Positions 23,401-35,400 of a stretch of 64,000 nucleotides of DNA are shown here, one piece after another. Position 1 is the stretch's first letter. Each line of letters begins with the position of its first letter. This DNA is from Nilaparvata lugens (Eukaryota; Arthropoda; Insecta; Hemiptera; Delphacidae): assembly GCF_014356525.2 (NCBI RefSeq), contig NC_052511.1, positions 27,549,097-27,613,096 of the forward strand. Reading direction: 5' to 3'. The position numbers and the translations under genes are program-made. Under the pieces are notes generated by a model, which saw only the letters and a list, made by a program, of their open reading frames with translations, was not told the origin of the DNA and searched no databases.

Positions 23401-26400
23401 TAGCTGGTTGAAGACAGAGGGTCATCCCATGTAGGGGTTTAGTGCTGAGGTTGGTGTTCCTTAAGAAAGGGGTCTCAACATAAAAATATCATTATGTGCT
23501 TGTTGCTCAGTTTCAGAAAAAGTTGAGTTAGGATCCCTTGACAAATGAATTTACTGAAAAAAATTATTCTTGGTTTCTTAGTTATTCAAGAAATTGGATC
23601 CACTTTTTCCATAAGATCCTTATTTTCTGTTCAATCTTGACAAATGTGGTGTAGATGGATTTGTTATTAGATTTACTGGAAAAAGTTATTCTTGTAGATT
23701 TATTATAAAATTAATGGTTTCTTAGTTATTGAAAAAAGCTGGATCTACTTTTCCCATGAGATCCTTATTTTCTGTTCAATCTTGACAAATGGGGTGTCAA
23801 TGGATTCGTAATTAGATTTACTGGAAAAAGTTATTCTTGTAATTTTTTTGTAAAATTAACACTTTCTTAGTAATTCAAGAAATAAAAAAAAGCTGGATCT
23901 AGTTTTTTCCAAAAAAGTGGGAATGGGGATCTTCATTTGAGATTTATTGTGAGATTAGGGGTATGGCTAGGTTATGTTAGTTCAGATTACATTGAATTGG
24001 GCAAGGTTAGAACCAAGAATCAGCTTTGGGGCAGATTTGGGGGCAGCTTTGAGCCAGCTTTGAGCCAGCTTAGGGGCAGCTTTTCTTCAGTACTCTCACT
24101 TTACCCCTACTATTGAGAATAATATTACCGTTTGGTTTTCAACATCATGATATTGGTGACATGATTGAACTGAAAAATCATTTCAAAGCAATATTATATC
24201 AACTATTAGCCTGAAATACATTCGATTGATTGAATATATTTTTTAAATATTACGAAACAGGTTGCAAAAATAGATTGAAGAAGATTAACCATGAATTATA
24301 AGAATAAAGAGGATACAGAATATTAGGAATACAGATTTTTGGATTTCCAAATAGGTTAGTGATCAAACTTCAATTCTTCTATACTCATGATTCATCCATC
24401 TATCAATCTACACCATGCGCTTTATACATTTCCTATTTATACTTTAGCTTTATTTGCCAAGTTCAGAATCACTTGTAACCACTCAATAATATTTTATTTT
24501 AATGGTATTTTGCGAATGCATACTTTTATCCAATACTGATATCCAACAAACAGGGGGATATACTGAAGGATCCAAAAAATGCATACACTCTTTGACAGTG
24601 GCAATCTTTGTAACGCACAGGCAGTTTTTGCAGTTTGCATGTTGACTACTCATGTCATGCTACCTGTTACTAGACTTTGGAGTAAAATACCAAGAGTAAG
24701 GCCCAATTGGCACAGAACATACGTCCAGTCGAGAAAATCATCGCCCGCGTCACATCTCTTTGCTGTATCTCGTGGCTTACAAGAACGGGACACTTTTTCA
24801 AAACTGTCAAAAGCTGCTGAATTGAATTAAACGGAATTGAAAAGACACTATCTCGCCTGTGTGGTGTGCATTGCATACGCCACGGCTCCGCCACGTCTGC
24901 GCCATGCCCGCGTCACGTCTCTGCCCGACTTCTGTCCTGTGTGAATGGTATTGATATTGGTGTTTTGGTATTGTAGTTCGATGTCTCGTCAACAGGTAAA
25001 TTGACATAAGTAGTCCTGATTGACTGATTGACATCAGTAGTAAACTGTAACAACTGCCTGTGCTTTACCATAATATTCACTGTCACAGAGTGTATACATT
25101 TTTTGGTCCCCTCTGTATGTCAGTTTGTTGGATATCAGTAATGGATCAAAGTATGCATTTGCAAAATACCGTTCGGATAAAAGATTATTGAGAAGCTACA
25201 AGTGATCCTGTACTTGGGAAAACTAGAGTATAAATAGATGCTGAATATACTGAATACACGTATATACATATGAGTACTGAATCACAATCATCTCTCCAGG
25301 AACCGTTCAAGAAAGTTGATCATTAAAATGATTTAATTGAGCTAATTGAAATATCTTATCAACACCGAATTTCTCATTGTATTTCTAAATCAATTGTAGT
25401 TGGACATTGCAAAATGTTTGATTGTAAACACACACAGTTCTCAATACTGATGAGTTCACGTTCACGTTCGCCTATAATACACACAAACTAATCCAATATC
25501 TGTGCCTTCACATTCAATTTCTTTAATAACATTTTTTGGGAGACGGCAAAAGTGTAGTTTACTTTGAAGTCAGCTCTCTGTTTCAAGCTGCCGCCCCATA
25601 CAATCAGTCCAGTAGTCAAGGTACACTTCTTTGTTGCTTTACGGCCCGGTCCAATACGTGTGCTGTCCAGCTAGTATAGAAAGAGTTGGCCTACCGTATA
25701 GAATGTACATTCTCGTATATTCTCTGATTCTGTCCGGTACCTTGTATTTACCGCGTTTACTACATATCTCACTATATATCTATTTATTATGTATTCCTTA
25801 CAAGTATGTTCTTGAGAAAAAAACAGAGTCAATTCATAATCGTCACCTGTCACCTCTAGAACACTAGATTCATTTTTTTACTCCTTACATTTTTATGTGT
25901 AGCCTGTTTGTGAATCCTGTATGTGTGCTGCATAAGCTCCATAATGGAGGAAATGGTGACAATACAGTGTTGCATATTGAACAGTTGACCTGTCACACTC
26001 GTCTGTGGTGGTAACTGAGCCGACCAGAATAGAGATTGTAAGAAGTCTAGGCCTACTCATTATCATGCAAAGCAATGGTACGCCACGCACTGGAGTCGAC
26101 AGTGCTCTGGAGGGTTGGGCTGCTGGTGCATAACCCGACCCAACCTTATGATTCATGTTTATTTCTCAATCGGTTTCATTTCGAAATAGTTATAGTACTG
26201 TACTTTCGTTCTGAATCACATTCTCTTCTCTGTACTGTATTTTATATATTGTTGTTCTTGTTCAGTTTATTCAAAAGTTAGCAGACAAATTTCTGTCTAC
26301 TAACGTTGAGTTTATTCAACCTACACTTCCATTACTTTTCATTACTAAGAATCTTTATTTATATTTTTTCATTTCAATGCCAAATAATATGGCACAACTC

Positions 26401-29400
26401 GTTATGTATTTAGATCATTGTTTGGGTTTTTGTAAAAGGAAATTTTCTTCTAATTTTTTGTACGTGTAATGGATGAGATTAAAGGAAATTGCTGGCATAT
26501 TGTCATAATGGTGATTATGACTTAGGTGAGGATAAATTTGCCTCTAGTTGAAGATAAATATGGAGCTTCAAAATGTGTAAAAGAAGATTAAATAAATAAC
26601 AGATTTTTGGGAAAAAACCAGTGCAATATTATATTATAACTGATATCATGATGAAATTTATAATCATAATTTGCAGGTACATCAATGTTCGGTTTAAATA
26701 TTATAATTATCAGGCACCTATGCAATATACATTTTACCTTTTAACTATAACCTTTCAGAGGTATTATTGGTAGGTCCTCGGCCTAATCGAATGTATCTCT
26801 TTAAATGATATTTTAATCTCTGATAAGTTACATCATAAATAGTGGGTCAACGTTAATTGTGTCCGTTTAGATATTCAGTATCATTGAATTTCTCTAATAA
26901 CTTATCTACATCCATTCAACGTATTCATAAAAGACACTGCAGATTATGCAAATTACCTTGACTATTTCGTAAGTAAGTAATGACTTTTGTCTGATCCCTA
27001 TTCAAAACCTAGAAATAGGAAAGAAAGAAAATTTGAATAACATCTTCGAACGATTCATTCGTGTTCTTTTTGTCATGTAGCACAAAGTTGTGAGGGCTTA
27101 CAGTTCATTAGAGAATTACGTTTGGGTGGGTTCTATTTCTCATCTGGGTTTGGATGGAACTTGGTGGTTGGAGGAGCTTTGTCGCAACTCGTTGCATTCA
27201 GTCTGAATGAATGGCCCCTCGCTGTGCGGCAAAGTAATGAATGTATTCATGTTGAGCGGTATAATGTAGGAGATTTTCAAGTGTGGGCTGCTAGAATTTC
27301 ATGTCTTGGTTCGTTACAATTTACTGCAGGAAATGACTTGAAAATGTTTACATAATATTCAATAACATTCATTAGAACTTGCTCCATTTCTCTGTTATTA
27401 AAGTCCATTTTTCTAAACTTCTAAGCTCCAGTTTATCTCCTTATAGTTTATTTTCGCAAAGCATATTATAAATGTATTATTTCCAATATTTCAATATTTA
27501 ATCTCATTTATCAGAGTTTGTTCTATTTCACTGATAATAAATAAAAATTATTTCAAATACAGTAGCGGCATTTATTGGAGCCATTGGACCTATTTTTCCG
27601 TAATTTGTATATTTGTACTGTAATATCAGAACATGTATGATTCAAGGAATCTATTGATGAAACTTAATCTTTTTAAGCCAAGCTTGTTGTTCCCATAAGT
27701 TTATTGAGAAAAAAAATTATGTTCTTGATTTATCACAGTATTTTCTATCAGTTCCTTTCACAAAAATGCAATCACCTTCTCATATTACATTACAGTATAT
27801 TCGAAGGAAATATATAGATAGGGTATTGTGGTAAATAGAATTTTCGACGTGACAAGGAAGATTTCTATCAATGTCACGGATATTTTACCATGAATATTGT
27901 CGCATGGTTTGACTTGCTGAATGAAAATCATGGAAAATGATTGCAGATTTCACTTTGACAAAATAGGATTGACATCAATATTGAATTGATCTTCACAGGA
28001 GGTAATTGAAAAGTAGATATCGAATTTCCTATTGTGTCTGAGAGGCAGTTGGCTTTCGACAATGTAATTTCTCTAATAGTAAATTTCTTGTACGGTATCT
28101 CACTTGAAGCGATTCTCTTGTTAGCCAACATATCAAAAAATCATGCTTTCAGAGATTAAACTACACATGAAAGGGAAATTCACCAAGAAGAGAAAGACTT
28201 GGTCAATCAACGTGAAAGTCCACCAGGAAGGTGTGAAGCTTTGTTTATTGAATTGATTGTCATCAAATGAATACAATATTTTGTCAAATCAATGTCTCTC
28301 TTTCATATCAAGCTTTCCGTTAGATTCAATAATCTTTTTCAATTTTCTCAAAGGAAACAGTTGAGTGAAAAGTATGAGATGAAAAATGATTTATTTCTTC
28401 ATCACTAGAAGATAGGTCGTTGCAAACCTTGACCATTTACAATAATTATTAATATTTACTATTCACTAGACAAATTTACCTTATAACAGTCTATCACCAT
28501 AGATAAATGATAGCTCAAGTTACTATCCTTTTTTATAAAAGAAAACTTATGCTATCTTATCTTTATGCTGTTACGTACAAACTTACAAGTAAGCTACTAT
28601 GAAATAACATGAAATAATTGAAAGCTACTAATAAATTCTGGTATATAATCATTTCTAAATAACACTTTAATTCAATCCGATTTGAAAAAATATGTGTTTC
28701 ACACCTCCCTAATAAGAATCAGTTTAATCTTGGTCATACTCTTAAGCCGTGTCCACACTGAACAAATGTTCGACATACATGTTCGGCAAACATGTTTGTT
28801 GAGGAGCTCCGGGACAAACATTTTGAAAAGTTTGGACAATCATTGTTTGTCAAACAAAAAATTACTGTTTTTCCAAACATTTTCAGAGTTCACAGATGTA
28901 AAACAGCAGTAAAACATAAAACCTGTTCTTCCCCTCACAAATATATTTTGTTCGGTGACGCGTCCACACTGGCCACGGGCAAACATTGTTTGTCAAACAT
29001 AATACAAATTTGCCCAAACTTTTTCAAAATACATGTTTGACGAACATTTTTTCAGTGTGGACACAGCTTTATATATCCATAATGTATGTTTGATCTTATG
29101 TCCATAGTTTATGATAATATTAATAAAGCGTTAATCATCAGAGAGAGCAGTTGAGTAGGCCTACCTAAACGCCAAATATGAGAAAATTATAACATAAATT
29201 ACAGCTTACTTTGACAGTGTTGTAATTTTACATTTTTCACACTAGTAATGTTCTATTCATATTCACAATTCAGCATTATTTACAATACAGAAATATTTAA
29301 CAAATATGTCATTAATAAAAACTCATATTTTTCTCCGAGTAATATTATTGTATTGTTATGATTTGTGTGTTGCAGTTTTAAAAAACTACTCTGCACTCTT

Positions 29401-32400
29401 TCTATTTTAGACTAAATACCTACTTATTGCCGGTTGCCCAAAAGCCGGTTAAATTTTATTTAATCATGATTGATTTCATGAGAACTAATCAGAGAAGTCT
29501 TCTTTTCGAAAAAGCCTTCTCTGATTGGTTCTCGTAAAATTAATCACAATTAAAATTTACCGGCTTTTGTGCAACCTGGCCTTTTTTTCTTCTTTTTTCC
29601 TCTTCTTTTCGAAAAAGCCTTCTCCGATTGGTTTAATCCCTTTCTTACGAAACTTTAACCTCTCGTAAAAAATAAAGAGTTGTATTATCTGATTCTGAAG
29701 GTTTCTTGGATGAATCTGTACTACATACAGATTGTTCTGTGGTCATGGAGTTGTAATTGTTTGAAATATGCCCGTTGCTAAGATAAATGATTGTCGTGTT
29801 TATTTACTTCACTATTATTATTATGTTTTTATATTGATACTATTTGCATGAATAATAGTATGTGTTGTGGATGTAGTTTCGTGCAGGAGTTCGTTGGGGA
29901 CGGAATCGAAGGGGTGACCCTGATTCTGGAGCTGCTTCGAGTGGTGCAACTAAGCCAGGCGTCACACAGCGGTCGACCCCCGCCCCCCGTGCTCAGGCGC
30001 AGCCTCCTGGACGAGCACGCCTGTCTGCAGTGCCTGAGCGCCTGCCTGCTCAGGTGCCAGGACGCCGCCCGTCGTCTCGCCTCCTCGCCCGCCGGCCTCT
30101 TCTCCGTCGCCGTATGCATCATGAGCAGTGTTAACAAGTCACGGCTGCTCGCGCTTGAGGTATATCATATTCAAAAAGTTCATTTTCTCATCAACCAAGT
30201 TCAACAACTATTAGTTTGTTGTTGTTGAGTTTGTAAGTTTTATCAGTTTGAGAAGAAGCTTCTCTGGTTTTTCACTTAAGCATCGGTTCCCTTATCTGGA
30301 CATCATCGATTTACGATGAGACTTGCAACCTTACCTTCATACTGTTTCTTCCCAATTAAACTTTTCCCAAATAAGAAGTTCAATAGAATAAAACATTCTT
30401 TCGAGCAAACTCCCAAATAAAACTCTTCAACTCATTAATAAATCTAATCAAACTTGAAAAATCCAAATAAAATTTTTACAATAAAGTAGCCTACAATAAA
30501 CGGATAATGACGGGTGATCAAAAGTATCTCCGCAGCAGCTGCGTGGTTGGCATATTGTGTTCTAACCCGTTTAACAATTTTTTGAGTGATAGAGTGTTTT
30601 TTGTGTATATTTTACTGCGGAGGGACTTTTTGTGTAAGAATACAAACAAGCTAGTAGATAATTTTCGGTATATATAATTTACAATATTTAATGAATATTC
30701 GTAATATATATAATTCATAATATAAGAATAGAAAAGATATACACATAATTTTTCCTTGTTAAAACTTATATTGATAAATCAGTTTCTTTCTTCCAGCGTT
30801 TTCTGTTCTTAAAGTCAAATTTATTTTGGTTGAATTTAATATTTTATGGCTAGACTTCCTCCAGCGCTGTTATAAGTTTTATATCAAGTTTTCATTTTTC
30901 AACTTCCACAAGAGGAAATGACAGTTCTTAAATCGATTAATAAGTCCTTAATCAATTGAATTTGAACAATTATGGAATCTTCTCTAAATTACGTTTCACC
31001 TATATTTTTTATTCCACTAGGATTTATCATACAACATTACACATCATTGGCTCCTAGAGTACTTGGAAAATGAGTTCAACCGAATACTATTTCCTATCTC
31101 TTGTTAGAACTTTCTCAAATTCTCAAACATGCTAGCAGCTTTTTACGAGTTACTTAAAAACTCATCCCACCATTTTATTGTTTTCCGTTTCATTTACTAC
31201 ACCACATAGCTTCTGAATCGAGGAAAAAGTATTTCACAGAAGGAGTTAGCATTCTGCGGCCGATATATTCATAATACGATACTAAATTAGGATGTTTCAG
31301 CTCCAGCCTTGAATAGGCTAGTTGATGTGGCACTTCTCCGGCTTTATGGGAGAGTCTCACGAAAGACAATAGGCGCTGAGATGTCTCCTGGTTATGGCTG
31401 GTAATGGCTCAGCTAACAAAGGAAATGTAGGCTTAAGCAGGTTGTTGCTGTGCTCTCAATTGGTTTGGCACATCATTATATAAGCTGATGAGTGGATATA
31501 AATACATGCCAGAATACTGCTTTAACCCACTTAAAAAAAGATTTCATTGCTGGTGAACAATACTTTTGTATACTTTTGTATTTGAGTTCTCGCAGTCCAT
31601 TCTTTATCAGAGCAAGAGTGGTGAATTGTAGTCTAATAACTACAAAATTGGGAATTGGAAGAGCAGTTAGAATGTTTATAGGGATTGGAAGTAATGGAAG
31701 AATAAGACATTGATTTTGACAATATCACTTTATTTGTTAAAAATATTTCAAGTTACAGAGCCAGTTGTAGTAGGTAGGGAGTTGTCTTTATTGAAAGTCA
31801 ACAGTAAAGAAAGTAGTATTGCCAAATTGATAGTTAGGAAAACAGTAAATGAAGTGAATGTTTACATGAGACAGGTTTCTGTAGAGGTAGGAACAATGTA
31901 AACAAAATGAATCTTGCTTTGTATCAAGTTGATGAATTCAACTTTCAACTAAAAATTGAAAAAGTAAACTTATATGCAAAGCATTATCTAGTGAACATGA
32001 CTGATTTTTGTAAGCAAATTGGCTTTGTTGAAACAAATGAACCCATGAATAAAATCATGTTCTTGAAGAAAACAAAAGCACAAAGTCACCATTGATGTGT
32101 TACTATTCAAAGGTTGTTTCAAGTTGCTCACTTACAAGATGATGACTGTGAATCACATGATGAAAGGGTATTCCACGGCACTATGTTATGATTAGGAATC
32201 CTGTGTTATGCCGGGATTCAGAATAGCATAATCGCTACGCAGTGTATGGTAAGAGTCCATAATTGTGTCTTTTTTCTTTCCTGTAACCTATTTTTCTTGT
32301 CCCTTAATTGTTTCAAATTTCGATTCTTTCCTGTCTTTGTGTAATGTTCAGTAAATTTCTTCTATAATGCATATCTTAACCAATCTTGTCCATAGTCATT

Positions 32401-35400
32401 TAAATTTGTATTTTTTTCTGAAATAATTTTGGAAGTTAAAATAGTAGATTATTTTCCTAATCTTCAAATTGTTGATAAAACTTGACTTTTCAAAAATCTA
32501 TCTATTGTAGTGTAAATAATTGTTTGCTTGCGGTATATTTTTTCATCATGTATTACATATTTTAATTATGTCTATTTTTTGTCAGGTATCATATTAGGTA
32601 ACTGGGTTTTTCAGAGCAAATTATGTCCCATTTTCTCATTTTCAGTATATTTTTATTAAATATACTTCCTTATGAAAGTTTAGTACTGACATGTAGGATA
32701 GGCTCTAATTAATCTTTCTCTTCCTTGTATTTAGGAAATTTATTTACCCAAATTTTCTTTTTTCTTATTTGAATTTTTTAGGGAACTTATTTACCCATTA
32801 TCCATCTTGATCGTCTTTGTATTGTAATATTGAAATGTTTGTACTTATTATACAGTCTTCAAATTCTGAAATTATTTAAAAAATAAATGCTTCAATTTAG
32901 AACATGCTAAAATTTAATCTTATGTATAAATTCTTTTGTTATAATAATAAAACTTCAAAATTTGAAAGTATTAATGAATTGTGTCGCCATATATATGAGA
33001 TGTTCAATATAAATGAAAGTTAACTTGAATAATGTTTTCATTAAATAAAAACGTATTGTCATATTATTAATTGAAATGAGTTAAAGATTAAAATTTCTCT
33101 AAAGTTTTTGTAATTGATGTCTTTTTCTAAATTTTGAAAACTGTTTGTTCTATAAATTTTGATATGATTGATTATCGTTTAAAATGGATGCTGGAGTGTA
33201 TGTAGAATTTTTAGTGGGGTTTGTTGATTAGAATTTTGCTGGTATGTGATTGTTTTTTGAGATGGAAACCCATTATTGCCTAAAGAAGGAATAACAGAGG
33301 TTATGACTTAGAGAGGCAGTAATGAGATAATATTTTTTGTGTTGATTACTTATGTTGATTGCCATAGATGCAAAATAATGATTAATAATGTTGATTGCCA
33401 TAGATGCAGATGATTACTTATGAATATTGATTGCCTTTGAAGCAAAATATTAAAATATTATTGATGTTTTGAATGATTTCTTGTTTAATGATTGATAGTA
33501 AAGTTTTGTCATGAAATTTAGTTTGTGTTTAGAACATTGAAAAGTCGAAATAAACTATAGTATCCAACAAACGATGATTAATAATATTGAATAATTTGCT
33601 TTTCATAAAATATTTGAACAGTGAATAAATGGAAATGAAATTATCTTTTTTATTAAAATTTTGTAATTGATGTCTCCAAATTTCACAATTTATGTATTGC
33701 TGACTGTATAATAAGATGTTAACAAATTTCATTTTTATATTGATTATATACTTAGAAATAATTTTCATGTGTATTAGATTGTATTGGTAGCCTAATCAAA
33801 ATTTTCTTTTTAGTTTATAAGCATTTTAAAATAACAGGTACAGCATGGACATTAACATCGAAATAATTATCACGTGAATCTCGAAATCAGCAACAAGTGA
33901 ACGCCATGAAGAGTGTTAAGAACATTTGGGTGATTTTCGAACTAGTGTGACTCATTAATTGACTATCAACGCCAATATCTACACAAATAACTACGCCAAT
34001 ATCTATGCCAATATCTACGCCAATATCTACACCAATGACTACGCCGATATCTACACCAATGTCTGCACCAATGTCGAAGCCAATGCCTATGACAATGCCG
34101 ATGCCAATGCCTGTGCCAATGTTGATGCCAATGCCTATGACAATGCCAACGCCAATGCCGACACCAATGCATACGCCAATGACAATGCCAATGCCTATTG
34201 CTGACCATGTAACTCAAACTTCAACACTACCACATTACCTGGAGGTAATTGCCATCCATGTTCACATTCACAACTTTGAATTCAGAATAACAGTCACAGT
34301 ATCATGAAAGAATTGATTCAAAAAATCCTCTCCTAAATTATTCCTGTATGCAGAACTCTAAACCTTGAAAGCTGAAAATATCAAAAAAACCAAACCTTAC
34401 CTAAATTAATCCTCACCTAAGTTAATCCTTTATGCAGCGTCTATCTCTTTTCCAAAAAACAAATTACATTGTCATTTCAAGCCTGAAATGTATATTGTAT
34501 AATTATATGATACAAAATTTACATGACTCTGTATCGAGTTTGGTATGCAGCCGTCTACTACAAGCATGAGGCAATGCTAACTGAGATGTCACCTGTATTG
34601 AGTTTGGTATGCAGCCGTCTACTACAAGCATGAGGCAATGCTAACTGAGATGTCACCTGTATCGAGTTTGGTATACATCAGTGGACTACAAGTATCAGCC
34701 CAACACTACGAGTATTCGGATCAGCCCAACACTGATGTCATCACACTGGAGTCACACTAAACTGAAATTCATACTGAGTGCCTTAACGGACTGTTTTCCA
34801 AAATTTGCATCAATAAAATCAACAGCATCAATAGTGAAAGAAATTAACATTTTTTGATTTATTGAAATTTTATGTGAAAATTAAATGTAACAATTCATCA
34901 ATTCATTTAAAAAAAAAAATTTGTTCAACATACTAAATTTTCATGCAATAAAAAATTGAATTTTTCTATCTATTAAATTTATGTGCAATTTCAAAAAACT
35001 ATTCTTTTATATTTATTAAACTTTCTGTTGAGATATTTTCCTTAAATTATAAAGCTAAATCAAAAGTAATTTTGATATTCTATACTTTGAAATATTGTTT
35101 GGAAACGTACAGTGGCGGTTCTAGACATAAAAAACTGGGTAGGCAAAACTTATCATACTGTAGGTCTATTCATAGACCTAGGGTAGGGCTACTTAAGTAA
35201 TTCATGTAAAAAAGACGTCAAAGCATATAGGTATTAAATGAAGATGTATTAATAAATATAAAATTGTTAATACTCATATTTAATTGTTCAATTCGACACT
35301 ATTTTGCTAATAGGCCAACCATAATTTTGCTGTTTTAATCATTCTTTCAAATAATATTTCAATTTGATAGGCTATTTATTTGGAATATCGAAAGAAAATT

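Larger units (their letters stand above)
20652..24111. mobile_element. miniature Polinton/Maverick-like element with long TIRs
   Basis: A 3460-bp unit bounded by inverted repeats of about 735 bp (20652-21386) and 747 bp (23365-24111). It starts AGTAGGGG, ends CCCCTACT, and is flanked by a 6-bp direct repeat ATTGAG at 20646-20651 and 24112-24117. Long TIRs, a 5' AG end and 6-bp duplications are the stated hallmarks of Polintons. Known Polintons are 15-20 kb and encode PolB and an integrase; here only about 2 kb of unique DNA remains, with one long open frame (+) and a decayed convergent frame (-). I infer a non-autonomous derivative mobilised in trans. A previously unclassified TIR transposon is the alternative. 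Confidence 0.75.
20474..29876 (+). other. mwh-like intron 1, 9.4 kb, transposon-rich
   Basis: Holds the 3.46-kb Polinton-like element (20652-24111), an inverted-repeat element (24504-25170), a TTA-flanked MITE (28745-29068) and a foldback (29429-29580). The stretches 25171-28740 and 29581-29876 contain nothing I recognise. Confidence 0.7.

Noticed and set aside
20652..24111. LTR retrotransposon
   Set aside because: The terminal repeats are inverted, not direct, and there is no gag, protease, RT or primer-binding site.
29877..29888. Alternative acceptor gtgcag ending 29886 for exon B
   Set aside because: It breaks phase with exon A and would drop the SFVQ residues typical of this helix.
29829..30137. 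102-codon minus-strand frame opposite exon B
   Set aside because: Antisense shadow of a GC-rich coding exon.
34005..34307. 100-codon Pro/Met/Thr repeat frame
   Set aside because: Result of a hexamer minisatellite. The same region is open in other frames on both strands.
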